Source of the DNA: UBA5018 sp947463165
GTDB taxonomy: Bacteria; Cyanobacteriota; Cyanobacteriia; PCC-6307; Cyanobiaceae
Length of the DNA stretch: 64,000 nt
Assembly: GCA_943371245.1 (NCBI GenBank)
Contig: CALRTY020000003.1
Coordinates: 62,001-126,000, forward strand
Direction: 5' to 3'
Below the pieces are notes generated by a model that worked only from the letters and a program-made list of their open reading frames with translations, had not been told where the DNA came from and did not search any database. Shown piece by piece: positions 26,377-34,856 of the stretch. The first letter of the stretch is position 1. Each line of letters begins with the position of its first letter. The translations under genes were made by a program, and so were the position numbers.

Positions 26377-28377
26377 TTAGGCGCTGCGGCCCACTTCATA
26401 GCCGGCCGCGGGCAGCAGTCGCCAACCGCCGGTGCCGTCTAGTTCCAGCACCAGCTCATGGAAGGAGGTGAGCGTGGGCCGGTGACCGACACTCACCAGG
26501 GCCATTTCTCGCTCGGCCAGCAGCTTGTAGAGGTGTCGCTCGGTGTTCACGTCCAGGGCGCTGGTGGCCTCATCCAGCACCACAAAGCGGGGGGAGCTCA
26601 GCAGTAGCCGCGCAAAAGCGAGGCGCTGCTGTTCCCCCAGGGAAAGCAGCCGCGGCCAATCTTGTTTGATGTCCAGGTCTGGATAGCGCTGTACCAGTTC
26701 CGCCAGCATCACCTGCTCCAGCACATGGCGCAATTGCTCATCGCTGAAGCGATCCGGCGCCAGGGGGTAGCAGAGCTGCTCCCGCAGACTGCCGAGCAGC
26801 ATGTAGGGCTTCTGGGGAATGAACAACAATTCTCCCTCCGGTGGGCGTTCCACATAGCCCGAGCTGGGTGGCCATAGCCCACTCACCGTGCGCAGGAAGG
26901 AGGTCTTGCCGCAACCGCTGGGGCCCACCACCAACAGGCGCTCGCCGGCATTCACCGCCAGGCTGAGATCTCGCACCAGCAGGCGGGAGCTGCCGGGGGG
27001 CATCAGGTCCACATGGCTCACCAAGATGCCAGCTCCAGCGATGGCACCTGCGCCCTCGGCAGCGCTGCCATGGCCGCCTTCCAGCAGCCCAGCCGCGCTG
27101 CTGATCTCGTCCACCTTGGCCTGGAAGCCCTCGAGGCGGCTGATCGAGGCGGAGAAGGAGGCCAATTGATCGATGTTGTTCACGATGTAACTCACCGAGA
27201 ACAGCACCTGGGAGAAGGCGATACTTGCCTGGCCAAATACACCAAAGTCAACCTGTTTGGCGAAGTAGATTGGTGCGATCACCAGCCAGGGCAGGAAGCG
27301 AGAGAAGTAGTCGTAGGAGCGTTGAATCACGCTGATTAGCGCCTGCCAGATGATCAGGCGATCGAAGTTGCGAATAGCCCCACTCAATCGACGATCGGCT
27401 TCCCCGAATTCCTGGCGCTCGCCGCGGTAAAAGGCGATCGATTCGGCGTTGTCGCGGATGTGGACGAGTCCGTAGCGGAAATCCGCCTCAAGCTTGAGCT
27501 GCTGGTAGTTCAGGATCACCAGCTTGCGGCTGGCGAAAATCACCACAGCTGTGCCGAGTACGGAATAAACTAGCAGCCATATTGCCAGTTGAGAGCTAAT
27601 GCCCCAAAGCACAATAATGAAGCTAAAGAAGGTTAGCAGTGCCGCGAATACCTCCACGGCAACGGACAGGCTGGTGGTGGTAAAGCTGCCGACGTCCTGG
27701 GAAATGCGTTGGTCTGGATTGTCGATTTCCTCGCTGGATTCGTCGTTGGGATTAAGGATGTAATAGGCTCGATTTGTGAGGTAGCGACTTAGTAGTCGAC
27801 CGCTCAGCCACTCCCGCCAGAGCAGGCCAAGTTTAGGGATTAAATAGCTTTGTAGCGCTCTGATGGGCAGGGCGAGCACCAGGCAGAAAGCGTAGATCGC
27901 AACCGTCTTCCAGAAGTCATCTGCCTTGTAGGCCACCAAGGTGTTGTCAACGTTGCGGGCGACGTAGCTGATGCCCACATTGATGCCGTTGATCACCAGG
28001 ATCAGCAATACGATCACCCCCAGCAGTAGCCAGGGCAGCCAGCGTCCTTGGCGTAATTTGCTGCGAAAAGCTGCAAAGCAGCCTAATGCGGCAACGGTGA
28101 GGGCCACCACCACCGCTCCGATCGGTCCCCCCCAGATGGCGGCCAGTTGTTCAGGCACCCCGGGCAGGAAGCGGCTGCGCAATTCCGGCACCAGCGCTCC
28201 CGACAGCTGGACCGCAGCGGTGAGCAGCAGCAAGGTGGTGCCCACCACGACCGCCAGCATGGCCAGCAGCAGTAGTAGGAACTGCCAGGCGCTGGTGTCC
28301 TCTAGGGGCAAGAAGTAGGGCTGGGCCAGGCGCTGCAGCTTGCCCAGCTGACTGCGGAAGGCCTTGAGGAGAGTCAT
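26377..28377 (-). CDS. ABC transporter, fused membrane and ATPase domains (YddA/ABCD type)
   Basis: A 666-residue half-transporter. Several N-terminal membrane helices are followed by an ABC_membrane_2 domain (about 130-410, with LWREWLSGRLLSRYL and IDNPDQRISQDV typical of the SbmA/ABCD branch). The ATPase domain starts at about 450: Walker A GPSGCGKTSF, signature LSLGEQQRLAFAR, Walker B FVVLDEATSALD. The family includes the BacA/YddA importers and peroxisomal ABCD proteins. In cyanobacteria the cargo is unknown; export or import of a hydrophobic compound such as a vitamin or peptide is possible. It works as a homodimer. Confidence 0.9.
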   Translation of the reverse strand: MTLLKAFRSQLGKLQRLAQPYFLPLEDTSAWQFLLLLLAMLAVVVGTTLLLLTAAVQLSGALVPELRSRFLPGVPEQLAAIWGGPIGAVVVALTVAALGCFAAFRSKLRQGRWLPWLLLGVIVLLILVINGINVGISYVARNVDNTLVAYKADDFWKTVAIYAFCLVLALPIRALQSYLIPKLGLLWREWLSGRLLSRYLTNRAYYILNPNDESSEEIDNPDQRISQDVGSFTTTSLSVAVEVFAALLTFFSFIIVLWGISSQLAIWLLVYSVLGTAVVIFASRKLVILNYQQLKLEADFRYGLVHIRDNAESIAFYRGERQEFGEADRRLSGAIRNFDRLIIWQALISVIQRSYDYFSRFLPWLVIAPIYFAKQVDFGVFGQASIAFSQVLFSVSYIVNNIDQLASFSASISRLEGFQAKVDEISSAAGLLEGGHGSAAEGAGAIAGAGILVSHVDLMPPGSSRLLVRDLSLAVNAGERLLVVGPSGCGKTSFLRTVSGLWPPSSGYVERPPEGELLFIPQKPYMLLGSLREQLCYPLAPDRFSDEQLRHVLEQVMLAELVQRYPDLDIKQDWPRLLSLGEQQRLAFARLLLSSPRFVVLDEATSALDVNTERHLYKLLAEREMALVSVGHRPTLTSFHELVLELDGTGGWRLLPAAGYEVGRSA

Positions 28378-28433
28378 GAAGCGAAGCGCATCGGATCATT
28401 GTTGCTGCTCTTTGGCCCAGCCGTTGGGCGGAC

Positions 28434-28781
28434 TTAACCCGGGGGCCAGCCCAGCGACCGCCCCCCCAGTACGTGCAGGTGCAGGTGGAACACCGTTTGG
28501 CCGGCTTCCGCCCCCGTGTTGATCACCGTGCGGAAGCTGTCAAACCCTTCCTGCCGCGCCACTTTGGCGGCCACCAGCAGCAGGTGACCGAGCAGCTCGC
28601 CGTGGCGCTGCTCGGCCTCGCCCAGGCTGATCAGATGCTCCCGGGGAATCACCAACACATGCAGCGGCGCCTGGGGGGTCAGATCCCGAAAGGCCAGGCA
28701 GTATTCATCGGCATACACCTGGTCACAGGGAATCTCACCGCGCAGGATGCGCCCGAACACCGTGTCATTGCTGTCAGTCAT
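28434..28781 (-). CDS. hinT: HIT-family nucleotide-binding protein
   Basis: A 115-residue cytosolic hydrolase of purine nucleoside phosphoramidates (HinT branch). FGRILRGEIPCDQVYADEYC is at the N-terminus and the histidine triad QTVFHLHLHVLGGR at the C-terminus. The length is normal. A homodimer is expected. It lies upstream of the ABC transporter gene on the same strand with a 56-base gap. Confidence 0.93.
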   Translation of the reverse strand: MTDSNDTVFGRILRGEIPCDQVYADEYCLAFRDLTPQAPLHVLVIPREHLISLGEAEQRHGELLGHLLLVAAKVARQEGFDSFRTVINTGAEAGQTVFHLHLHVLGGRSLGWPPG

Positions 28782-28967
28782 GGGGATTGGTCATGGTCGT
28801 GGGTAATGGTTATGGGGGATGGTCATGGGGGATGGGTTGCCAGCACCCGCTCCAGTTTTGCCAACCGGGGGCGTCCGGCACGCTCAGTGAGTCAAGACCA
28901 GTGAGTTGAGGCTAGTGAATCAGGCTGATCAATCATGTCGAGTCATTCAGCCCCTTGCACCGGTGGT
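28782..28967. other. intergenic stretch with short GGTCATGG repeats
   Basis: Immediately upstream of hinT are four loose copies of GGTCATGGGGGATG (28790-28850). No gene is visible. The dispersed repeat follows. Confidence 0.5.
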
Positions 28968-29148
28968 ATAAGGGCACTGCGAAAAATCTCAAATTCCAGT
29001 GATTATATAGTGCTAAAGCGTGAAAATGATTGATTTTCCTCGATCCTGGCTCGCGGCAGGGGCAGGGGTAGCTTTAGGCTTGCCCATAAATAAAAGTATT
29101 GCCCGGTAAAAATTGCTAAGAATGGCGATTTTTCTGAGCTTCCCTAAG
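28968..29148. repeat. non-autonomous mobile-element-like repeat with inverted ends
   Basis: The left end TAAGGGCACTGCGAAAAATC and the reverse complement of the right end, TTAGGGAAGCTCAGAAAAAT, are similar over about 20 bases, enclosing about 140 bases with no coding potential. Comparable ends occur at 30825 and 11281. The structure resembles a MITE, but no parent transposase is in the window and no target duplication was established. Confidence 0.5.
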
Positions 29149-29236
29149 CCTCCATTCTGTATCTGAATAGGGTCGCTGCTTCCGATAGTGCAGGGGGACA
29201 GGCGGGGAACTACTAGGGCAGTGGTTCTGGCTCCAA

Positions 29237-30787
29237 ATGTTGGCATCGTGCTGCAGTGGGGCTTTGCTGGGGCTGGAGGTCACGCCGGTGGCCGTGGAGG
29301 TGGATATTGCCCCCGGCCTGCCCGGCCTGCAGATGGTGGGGCTGGGGGATGCGGCGGTGCAGGAATCGCGCGAAAGGGTGCGTTCCGCCCTGCGCAACAG
29401 CGGTTTGAAGATGCCGCTCACCCGGGTGGTGGTGAACTTGGCCCCGGCCCATCTGCGCAAGGAGGGCCCCAGCTTTGATCTGCCGATTGCCCTGGGGCTG
29501 CTGATGGCCAGCGGTCAACTGCCCCCCCAGGCCCTCGCGGGGGTGTGGAGCCTGGGGGAGCTGGGCCTGGACGGCAGCCTGCGGCCGGTGCGGGGGGTGT
29601 TGCCGGTGGCGCTGGCGGCCCGAGCCGCCGGGGCCAGGGCCCTGGTGGTACCCGATGCCAATGGGGCGGAAGCCGCGCTGGTGGATCAGCTGTCGGTGTG
29701 GCCAGCGGCCTGCCTGGTGGAGGCGCTGGCGCTGCTGCGAGGCAGCAGCAGGCCAAGGGTGCCGCTGCCGCTGCCCGCTGCGGTGGCAGTTGGCACCGCT
29801 CTGGATCTGGCCGATGTGCGCGGCCAGGCCCACGGCCGCCGGGCCCTGGAGATTGCCGCGGCCGGTGGCCATCACCTGTTGTTGGTGGGGCCGCCCGGCA
29901 GTGGCAAAACGATGCTGGCCCGCCGCTTGCCGGCCCTGTTGCCGCCCTTGGCGCGGGAGGAGCTGCTGGAGATCACGGGCATCCATTCGGTGGCTGGGCT
30001 GCCGGCCGTAGGTGCCGCTTGGATCGGTGAGCGACCGTTTCGCAGCCCCCACCATGGCTGCACCGCCACGGCCCTGATCGGCGGCGGCGCCATACCGCGC
30101 CCGGGCGAGCTGGTGTTGGCCCACCGGGGCGTGCTGTTTCTCGATGAGCTGGCGGAATTTCGCCGGGAGGTGCTGGACCAGCTGCGCCAGCCCCTGGAGG
30201 AGGGCGAGGTGTGGATCAGCCGGGCGCGGCATCGCAGCCGCTTTCCCTGCCGGATCACCCTGGTTGCCGCCACAAACCCATGTCCCTGTGGCTGGTATGG
30301 CGAACCGGAGGCCAGCTGCAGTTGCGGCGAGGGGCTGCGGCGCCGCTATTGGAGTCGACTGTCTGGCCCGTTGCTGGATCGCATCGACCTGCAGGTGGCG
30401 ATGCGCCGGCTGTCGGGAGCGGAGTTGAGTGCCCCCTTTCAGCGCTGCGGCCCCCTGGCCCGCAGCACTGCTCCAGTGGAGACCACGGCGGCGGTGGCGG
30501 CCCGGGTAAAAGCGGCTCGCCGCACCATGGCGGCTCGCAATCCCGGTGGCCTGGCCAATGCCGAACTGCCCGCCAAGGAGCTGAAGCGCCTGCTCAATAT
30601 CGAGGCAAAGGCCCTGCAGCTTTGGGAGGCGGCTATCGGCCAGCGGCGGCTGACGGCCCGCTCTGCCGAGCGGCTGTTGCGGGTGGCCCAAACGATCACC
30701 GATCTCGATGGCGGTCGCGAGATCGGCATGGGCGCAATCGGCGAAGCGCTTAGCTATCGCTCCTTTGACCAGGTGGCTGATCGCTGA
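29237..30787 (+). CDS. comM: YifB/ComM-type Mg-chelatase-like AAA+ ATPase
   Basis: A 516-residue protein. The N-terminal domain carries PGLPGLQMVGLGDAAVQESR and APAHLRKEGPSFDLPIALG. The central AAA+ module has Walker A GPPGSGKTMLARR (about 215-227) and Walker B GVLFLDELAEF, and the cysteine-rich segment NPCPCGWYG follows. The C-terminal helical domain ends SYRSFDQV. In naturally competent bacteria ComM is a hexameric helicase that extends heteroduplex during transformation; cyanobacteria commonly keep it. There is no magnesium-chelatase context here. Confidence 0.92.
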   Translation: MLASCCSGALLGLEVTPVAVEVDIAPGLPGLQMVGLGDAAVQESRERVRSALRNSGLKMPLTRVVVNLAPAHLRKEGPSFDLPIALGLLMASGQLPPQALAGVWSLGELGLDGSLRPVRGVLPVALAARAAGARALVVPDANGAEAALVDQLSVWPAACLVEALALLRGSSRPRVPLPLPAAVAVGTALDLADVRGQAHGRRALEIAAAGGHHLLLVGPPGSGKTMLARRLPALLPPLAREELLEITGIHSVAGLPAVGAAWIGERPFRSPHHGCTATALIGGGAIPRPGELVLAHRGVLFLDELAEFRREVLDQLRQPLEEGEVWISRARHRSRFPCRITLVAATNPCPCGWYGEPEASCSCGEGLRRRYWSRLSGPLLDRIDLQVAMRRLSGAELSAPFQRCGPLARSTAPVETTAAVAARVKAARRTMAARNPGGLANAELPAKELKRLLNIEAKALQLWEAAIGQRRLTARSAERLLRVAQTITDLDGGREIGMGAIGEALSYRSFDQVADR

Positions 30788-30824
30788 TCAGGTGACCTAT
30801 GGCTGTTCAGCTGGTTGATCAGGC

Positions 30825-30941
30825 CTTAAGGAAGCTCTGAACAACCTGAACTACGCCGTGTGAAGCAATGATGGCTCAAGGGTTTTAGGTGTCACCTTGT
30901 CAGAAATGACCATTTTCCAGAGTGCCCCTAACCCTTGAGCC
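30825..30941. repeat. inverted-repeat element, related to the dispersed family
   Basis: Perfect 12-base inverted repeats GGCTCAAGGGTT (30873-30884) and AACCCTTGAGCC (30930-30941) enclose 45 bases. Outside on the left, CTTAAGGAAGCTCTGAACAA resembles the ends of the repeat at 28968. It lies between comM and rpsU and may also act as a transcription stop between these convergent genes. Confidence 0.55.
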
Positions 30942-30981
30942 TGCCTCTTAGCAAAGAGACTGAGCCAGCCAGGGCTGGAGC

Positions 30982-31152
30982 TCAGCGGCGGCGGCGGCGC
31001 TGCTGGGCTTTGCGCTTGTACTTCTCGGTGGGGGTTTCGTGGTGGCGCAGCCGCTTTAGGTCGGCGAAGATGCCCGCCTTGGACACCTGACGCTTGAAGC
31101 GGCGCAGCGCCGATTCAATGCCTTCGTTTTCGCCGACTGTGACCTGGGTCAT
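30982..31152 (-). CDS. rpsU: 30S ribosomal protein S21
   Basis: A 56-residue, very basic protein: MTQVTVGENEGIESALRRFK at the start, HHETPTEKYKRKAQ in the middle and a poly-arginine end. It binds the 30S platform near the 3' end of 16S rRNA and helps initiation. The length and ends are typical for cyanobacteria. Confidence 0.96.
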   Translation of the reverse strand: MTQVTVGENEGIESALRRFKRQVSKAGIFADLKRLRHHETPTEKYKRKAQQRRRRR

Positions 31153-31234
31153 GAAAAGAGCGCGGAACAGCTCATCGAGCTATCGAGTGTAGCAATCGCT
31201 GCCCCCTTCCCCGCCCCCAGCGCCCCCAGCTCCC

Positions 31235-31825
31235 TTAGCGCCCAGCGCTGGGCAGCAGATCGCGGTAGACGTACACGTGGCCCAGGGCGCGGCCGCCAAA
31301 GCCGCGGCGCATCAGCCGCCAGCCGGGTTCAAACACCAGCTGCAGGAAGCCGTTGCCAGCGCCCTGGGTGCGGGCCACCAACATCTCCGGCCCGGCGCCC
31401 GCCTTGGTGGGCAGGGCAATCAGCAGGTTGTCGCCGGCCTCCCGCCGCACCGATAGCCGGTAGCTGGTGGCCAGATCCGTTTCTCCCACCCGCAGCGAAT
31501 AGCCGTTGGCGTCGATGAAGCGCCCGCAGATGCCGGTGAAGTCAAAGCTGCCCAATAAAGGGTTCACCACGGCGGGATTGGCACCACTGGTGGAGAAGCA
31601 GGGGCGGCGGTTGGTGACCTGTTCGTAGATGTTCAGCTGGGCCTTGCTGCCGTTACCGATCGGGGCTGCCACCAGCACAAAGCGGCCCTGGTCTAGAGCC
31701 AGGGCCTGGAACAGGGCTGGGCTGGCAGCAAAGCTGGCCAGCGGCGCTACGGCAAGGCTGGCCACCGCGGCCAGGGCAAGGTGCCGGAGTTGGCGCCGAC
31801 CAATCAGTGGCGACAGTGGCGACAC
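31235..31825 (-). CDS. DUF3747 secreted protein
   Basis: A 196-residue protein with a twin-arginine-like charged start followed by a signal peptide (HLALAAVASLAVAPLASFAA, cleavage near residue 34). The mature part carries the cyanobacterial DUF3747 pattern: FQALALDQGRFVLVAAPIGN, a conserved pair of cysteines (NRRPCFSTSG and FTGICGRFID) and GHVYVYRDLLP at the end. It is periplasmic or outer-membrane associated. Function unknown. Confidence 0.82.
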   Translation of the reverse strand: MSPLSPLIGRRQLRHLALAAVASLAVAPLASFAASPALFQALALDQGRFVLVAAPIGNGSKAQLNIYEQVTNRRPCFSTSGANPAVVNPLLGSFDFTGICGRFIDANGYSLRVGETDLATSYRLSVRREAGDNLLIALPTKAGAGPEMLVARTQGAGNGFLQLVFEPGWRLMRRGFGGRALGHVYVYRDLLPSAGR

Positions 31826-31885
31826 GGGGCTGGAGACAAGGGTTGCGCAATCGTATGCACCGCCCCTTGCCGCGCTAGCGGCCGA

Positions 31886-32077
31886 TTAGGCCGGTTTGTT
31901 GATCCGGATCGCGATCACCAGAGCCAGTACGGTGCCCGGCAGGCTGCCAGCCAGAATCCAACCGGTGGCAGTTGAGCCCAGGTCTGGTTCGCCATAGGCC
32001 AGTTCAAACACGGAGCCGGTGGCGGCGATGCCCAGTACGCAAGCCAGGGCGAGGAACAGCCCCGCCAGGGGTTTCAT
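31886..32077 (-). CDS. small two-helix membrane protein
   Basis: A 63-residue protein with two hydrophobic helices (LAGLFLALACVLGIAATGSV and GWILAGSLPGTVLALVIAI) joined by the loop FELAYGEPDLG, ending in a basic tail. It is likely in the thylakoid or inner membrane. The layout recalls small conserved cyanobacterial proteins of unknown role. An ATG six bases further upstream is equally possible. It is followed on the same strand by the DUF3747 gene. Confidence 0.65.
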   Translation of the reverse strand: MKPLAGLFLALACVLGIAATGSVFELAYGEPDLGSTATGWILAGSLPGTVLALVIAIRINKPA

Positions 32078-32188
32078 CGGCATCGCAACAGGGCACCAGA
32101 GCAAGCTGAAAACTAAGAGCTCAGCAGCCGGGCTAGGCAGCCGGCAGTCTCGGCAAGCGCTCGCTGCCGGGCAGATCAGCGAATCGAG

Positions 32189-32773
32189 TTAGCGAATCGA
32201 GTTAACGTCGGCGCGATTGAAGCCCTTTTGTTCCAGGCCTTCATTGAGGCTCAGCTCGTCGGTGACCCGGTCCACGAACAGCACCCCATTGAGGTGGTCC
32301 AGTTCGTGTTGGATGCAGCGGGCTAACAGGTTGTCGGCGCGCAGCTTCTGGGGCCGACCCATCTCATCGCGATAGCTCACCTCCACCACGGAAGGACGCA
32401 CCACATCGAGATACACCCCCGGGATGCTGAGGCAGCCCTCCTCATAGGTGTCAAGGCTGGCCCCGAAGCTGGTGATCTCCGGATTGATCAGCACCATCGG
32501 CGGCGCGGCGGCGTTCTCCGGATCCAGATCGATCACCAGTAATTGCTTATGCACGCCCACCTGGGGTGCGGCAAGGCCGATGCCGCTGGCGGCATACATG
32601 CTGCGCAACATGTCGCGGGCCAGCTCCCGCACCGCTTCATCCACCTTGCTGATGCGCCGAGCCGGCTGGCGCAGCACCTGGCTGCCCAGGGTGGCGATGG
32701 TGAGAGGAGGGTTATCGATTACCTGTTTGGGCACCTGCACGCCGCGGCTCATCTGCTCGGCGCTACGGGCCAT
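32189..32773 (-). CDS. def: peptide deformylase
   Basis: A 194-residue metalloenzyme that removes the formyl group from nascent proteins. All three motifs are present: GIGLAAPQVG, EEGCLSIPG (Cys is the metal ligand) and QHELDHLNGVLFVD (the two metal histidines and catalytic Glu). ATG 32773 yields the usual length. The gene is divergent from the S9 peptidase gene. Linking a formyl-removing enzyme with a peptidase on the other strand is common in picocyanobacteria. Confidence 0.96.
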   Translation of the reverse strand: MARSAEQMSRGVQVPKQVIDNPPLTIATLGSQVLRQPARRISKVDEAVRELARDMLRSMYAASGIGLAAPQVGVHKQLLVIDLDPENAAAPPMVLINPEITSFGASLDTYEEGCLSIPGVYLDVVRPSVVEVSYRDEMGRPQKLRADNLLARCIQHELDHLNGVLFVDRVTDELSLNEGLEQKGFNRADVNSIR

Positions 32774-32846
32774 CTGAGCGAAGCTGCGCGTCAAGGTCTC
32801 ACCTAGAAATGTTGTTAAAAGTGTAGGGCTGGAGCCTGGGAGAGCT

Positions 32847-34856
32847 GTGGTGGAGGATCGGCAGCTTTGCGGGCTCAATCACCAGGAGCCCGATCGGCTC
32901 AATCACCAGGAGCTCTCGGGCACTAGTGCCCAGGAGCCAGCGGGCTCCAGTGCCCAGCAGCTCGTGATGCTCACAGCCCAGCAGGTTGTGGGTCGCAACG
33001 CCAGTGTCAAGGAGCCGAAGCTGGATGGCGGCAGGCTGTTCTGGTTGGAGCAGCGGCCCCAGGAGCGGGGCCGCACCACCCTGCTGATGGCCGACGCGGG
33101 ACCGCCAGAGGCGGGACCGCCTGGGGCGGGGGCGCCCCAGGCGACGATCGAACTCAGCCCCGGCGCCTGGAACCTGCGCGCTCGCGTGCACGAATACGGC
33201 GGCGGCAGCTATGCGGTGGCCGGCCCCGACCTGGTGTGGGTGCACGACGGCGATCGCTGCCTTTGGCATCTGGCCCTCGATCCCGCCAGTGGCAAGCCCA
33301 CCGGCGAGCCCCGCCGGCTCACGCCCCTGCCCGCCCAGGAGGGAGCCTGGGCCTTTGCCGATGGCCTTATCGATCGGGCTCGCCAGCGCTGGATCGGCGT
33401 GCTCGAGAGCGAGGGCCGCGACCAGCTGGTCGCCGTGCCCCTGGCGGGCGGCCCGCCAATACCGCTGCATCGGCCCGCGGATTTCTGTGGTTATGCGGTG
33501 CTCAGCCCAAACGCCGCCCAGCTGGCCTGGATTGAGTGGCAGCAGCCCTGTATGCCCTGGCAGCGCAGCAGCCTCTGGTTGGCCGACCTCGGCCCGGCGG
33601 GGGAGCTGCTGCGGCCCCGGCTGGTGGCTGGCTCCCGGCCGGGGGAGGGGCCCGCCTGCTCGGTATTCCAGCCTCTCTGGATCGGTCCCCAATCCCTGGT
33701 GGTGGCCAGCGATGCCTCGGGCTGGTGGAACCTGCAACAGCTCGACACCGCCACCGGCGCCTGGCGCCCCCTGCTGCCGATGGCGGCCGAATTCGCCATG
33801 CCCCAGTGGGTGTACGGCATGCGCACCACCGCCTGGGACGGGCAGCATCTGATTGCTGCGGCCTGCCGCGATGGCGCCTGGGAGCTGGGGCTGATTGAGG
33901 CGGGTAAGTGGCGGCCATTGGGGATTCCCTACGACGATCTGGCCGAACTGAGTGCTGCCGATGGGCGCCTGGTGGCGGTGGCCAGCAATCCCACCAGCCC
34001 CCAGGGCTTGCTGGAACTAAACCTTCGTAGTGGCCGGTGGCGCCATCGCCCCGCAGCCCCCTGCCCCCTGGCCCCCGAGGCGATCGCGGTGGGGGAACCG
34101 CTCTGGTTTGCCGGCCATGGTGGCCAGCGCACCCACGCCTGGTTCTATCCGCCCCAGGGCGGCGCCCATCCCCAGGCGCCCCTGTTGGTGAAGGGCCACA
34201 GCGGTCCCACCGGCATGGCGCGGCGCGGTTTGAGCCTCGCCATCCAGTACTGGACCTGCAGGGGCTGGGGCGTGGTGGACGTGAACTACGGCGGTTCCAC
34301 TGGGTTTGGTCGGGCCTATCGCGAGCGGCTCGATGGCCAATGGGGCGTTGGCGATGTGGCCGACTGCGCCGCCGCCGCCGAGGCCCTGGTGCGGGCCGGC
34401 TGCGCCTCGCCGGAGCGCATCGCCATCGAGGGCGGCAGCGCCGGGGGCTACACCGCCCTGGCGGCCCTCTGTTTCACCGATCGCTTCCGGGCTGGAGCCA
34501 GCCGCTACGGCGTGGCCGACCTCAGCGCCCTGGCCCGCGATACCCACCGCTTTGAGGCCCACTATCTCGATGGCCTGGTGGGGCCCTGGCCGGCAGCTAG
34601 CGACAGCTACGCCGCCCGCTCACCGCTGCTGCATGCCCAGCGCATCCGCTGCCCGGTGATCTTTTTTCAAGGACTGGAGGATCGGGTGGTGCCGCCCGCC
34701 CAAACCGACCAGATGGCGGCGGCGCTGGCGGCCAACGGCATTGAGGTGATGGTGCACCGCTTTGCCGGCGAGGGCCATGGCTTCCGCAGCGGTGAGGTGC
34801 AGAGTTTGGTGTTGGAGGCAACGGAGGCATTTTTCTCCCGCCACTTCGGGCTGTGA
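32847..34856 (+). CDS. S9-family prolyl oligopeptidase-like serine peptidase
   Basis: A 669-residue protein. A predicted beta-propeller domain (about 50-400) is followed by the alpha/beta hydrolase domain with the nucleophile Ser in EGGSAGGYTALAAL, Asp in GLEDRVVPPAQ and His in AGEGHGFRSGE. It resembles acylaminoacyl/dipeptidyl peptidases and probably acts in the cytosol on short peptides. The first 40 residues (LNHQEPDRLNHQELSGT) come from a short tandem repeat and are not conserved; ATG 32967 may be the real start, with MLTAQQVVGRNASVKEPKLD the first conserved segment. Confidence 0.9.
   Translation: MVEDRQLCGLNHQEPDRLNHQELSGTSAQEPAGSSAQQLVMLTAQQVVGRNASVKEPKLDGGRLFWLEQRPQERGRTTLLMADAGPPEAGPPGAGAPQATIELSPGAWNLRARVHEYGGGSYAVAGPDLVWVHDGDRCLWHLALDPASGKPTGEPRRLTPLPAQEGAWAFADGLIDRARQRWIGVLESEGRDQLVAVPLAGGPPIPLHRPADFCGYAVLSPNAAQLAWIEWQQPCMPWQRSSLWLADLGPAGELLRPRLVAGSRPGEGPACSVFQPLWIGPQSLVVASDASGWWNLQQLDTATGAWRPLLPMAAEFAMPQWVYGMRTTAWDGQHLIAAACRDGAWELGLIEAGKWRPLGIPYDDLAELSAADGRLVAVASNPTSPQGLLELNLRSGRWRHRPAAPCPLAPEAIAVGEPLWFAGHGGQRTHAWFYPPQGGAHPQAPLLVKGHSGPTGMARRGLSLAIQYWTCRGWGVVDVNYGGSTGFGRAYRERLDGQWGVGDVADCAAAAEALVRAGCASPERIAIEGGSAGGYTALAALCFTDRFRAGASRYGVADLSALARDTHRFEAHYLDGLVGPWPAASDSYAARSPLLHAQRIRCPVIFFQGLEDRVVPPAQTDQMAAALAANGIEVMVHRFAGEGHGFRSGEVQSLVLEATEAFFSRHFGL

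Noticed and set aside
29213..30691. 492-codon open frame antisense to comM
   Set aside because: Gln/His/Gly/Pro-rich shadow; the comM frame has clear AAA+ motifs.
32799..33848. 349-codon open frame antisense to the S9 peptidase
   Set aside because: No domain; low-complexity start comes from the tandem repeat on the other strand.
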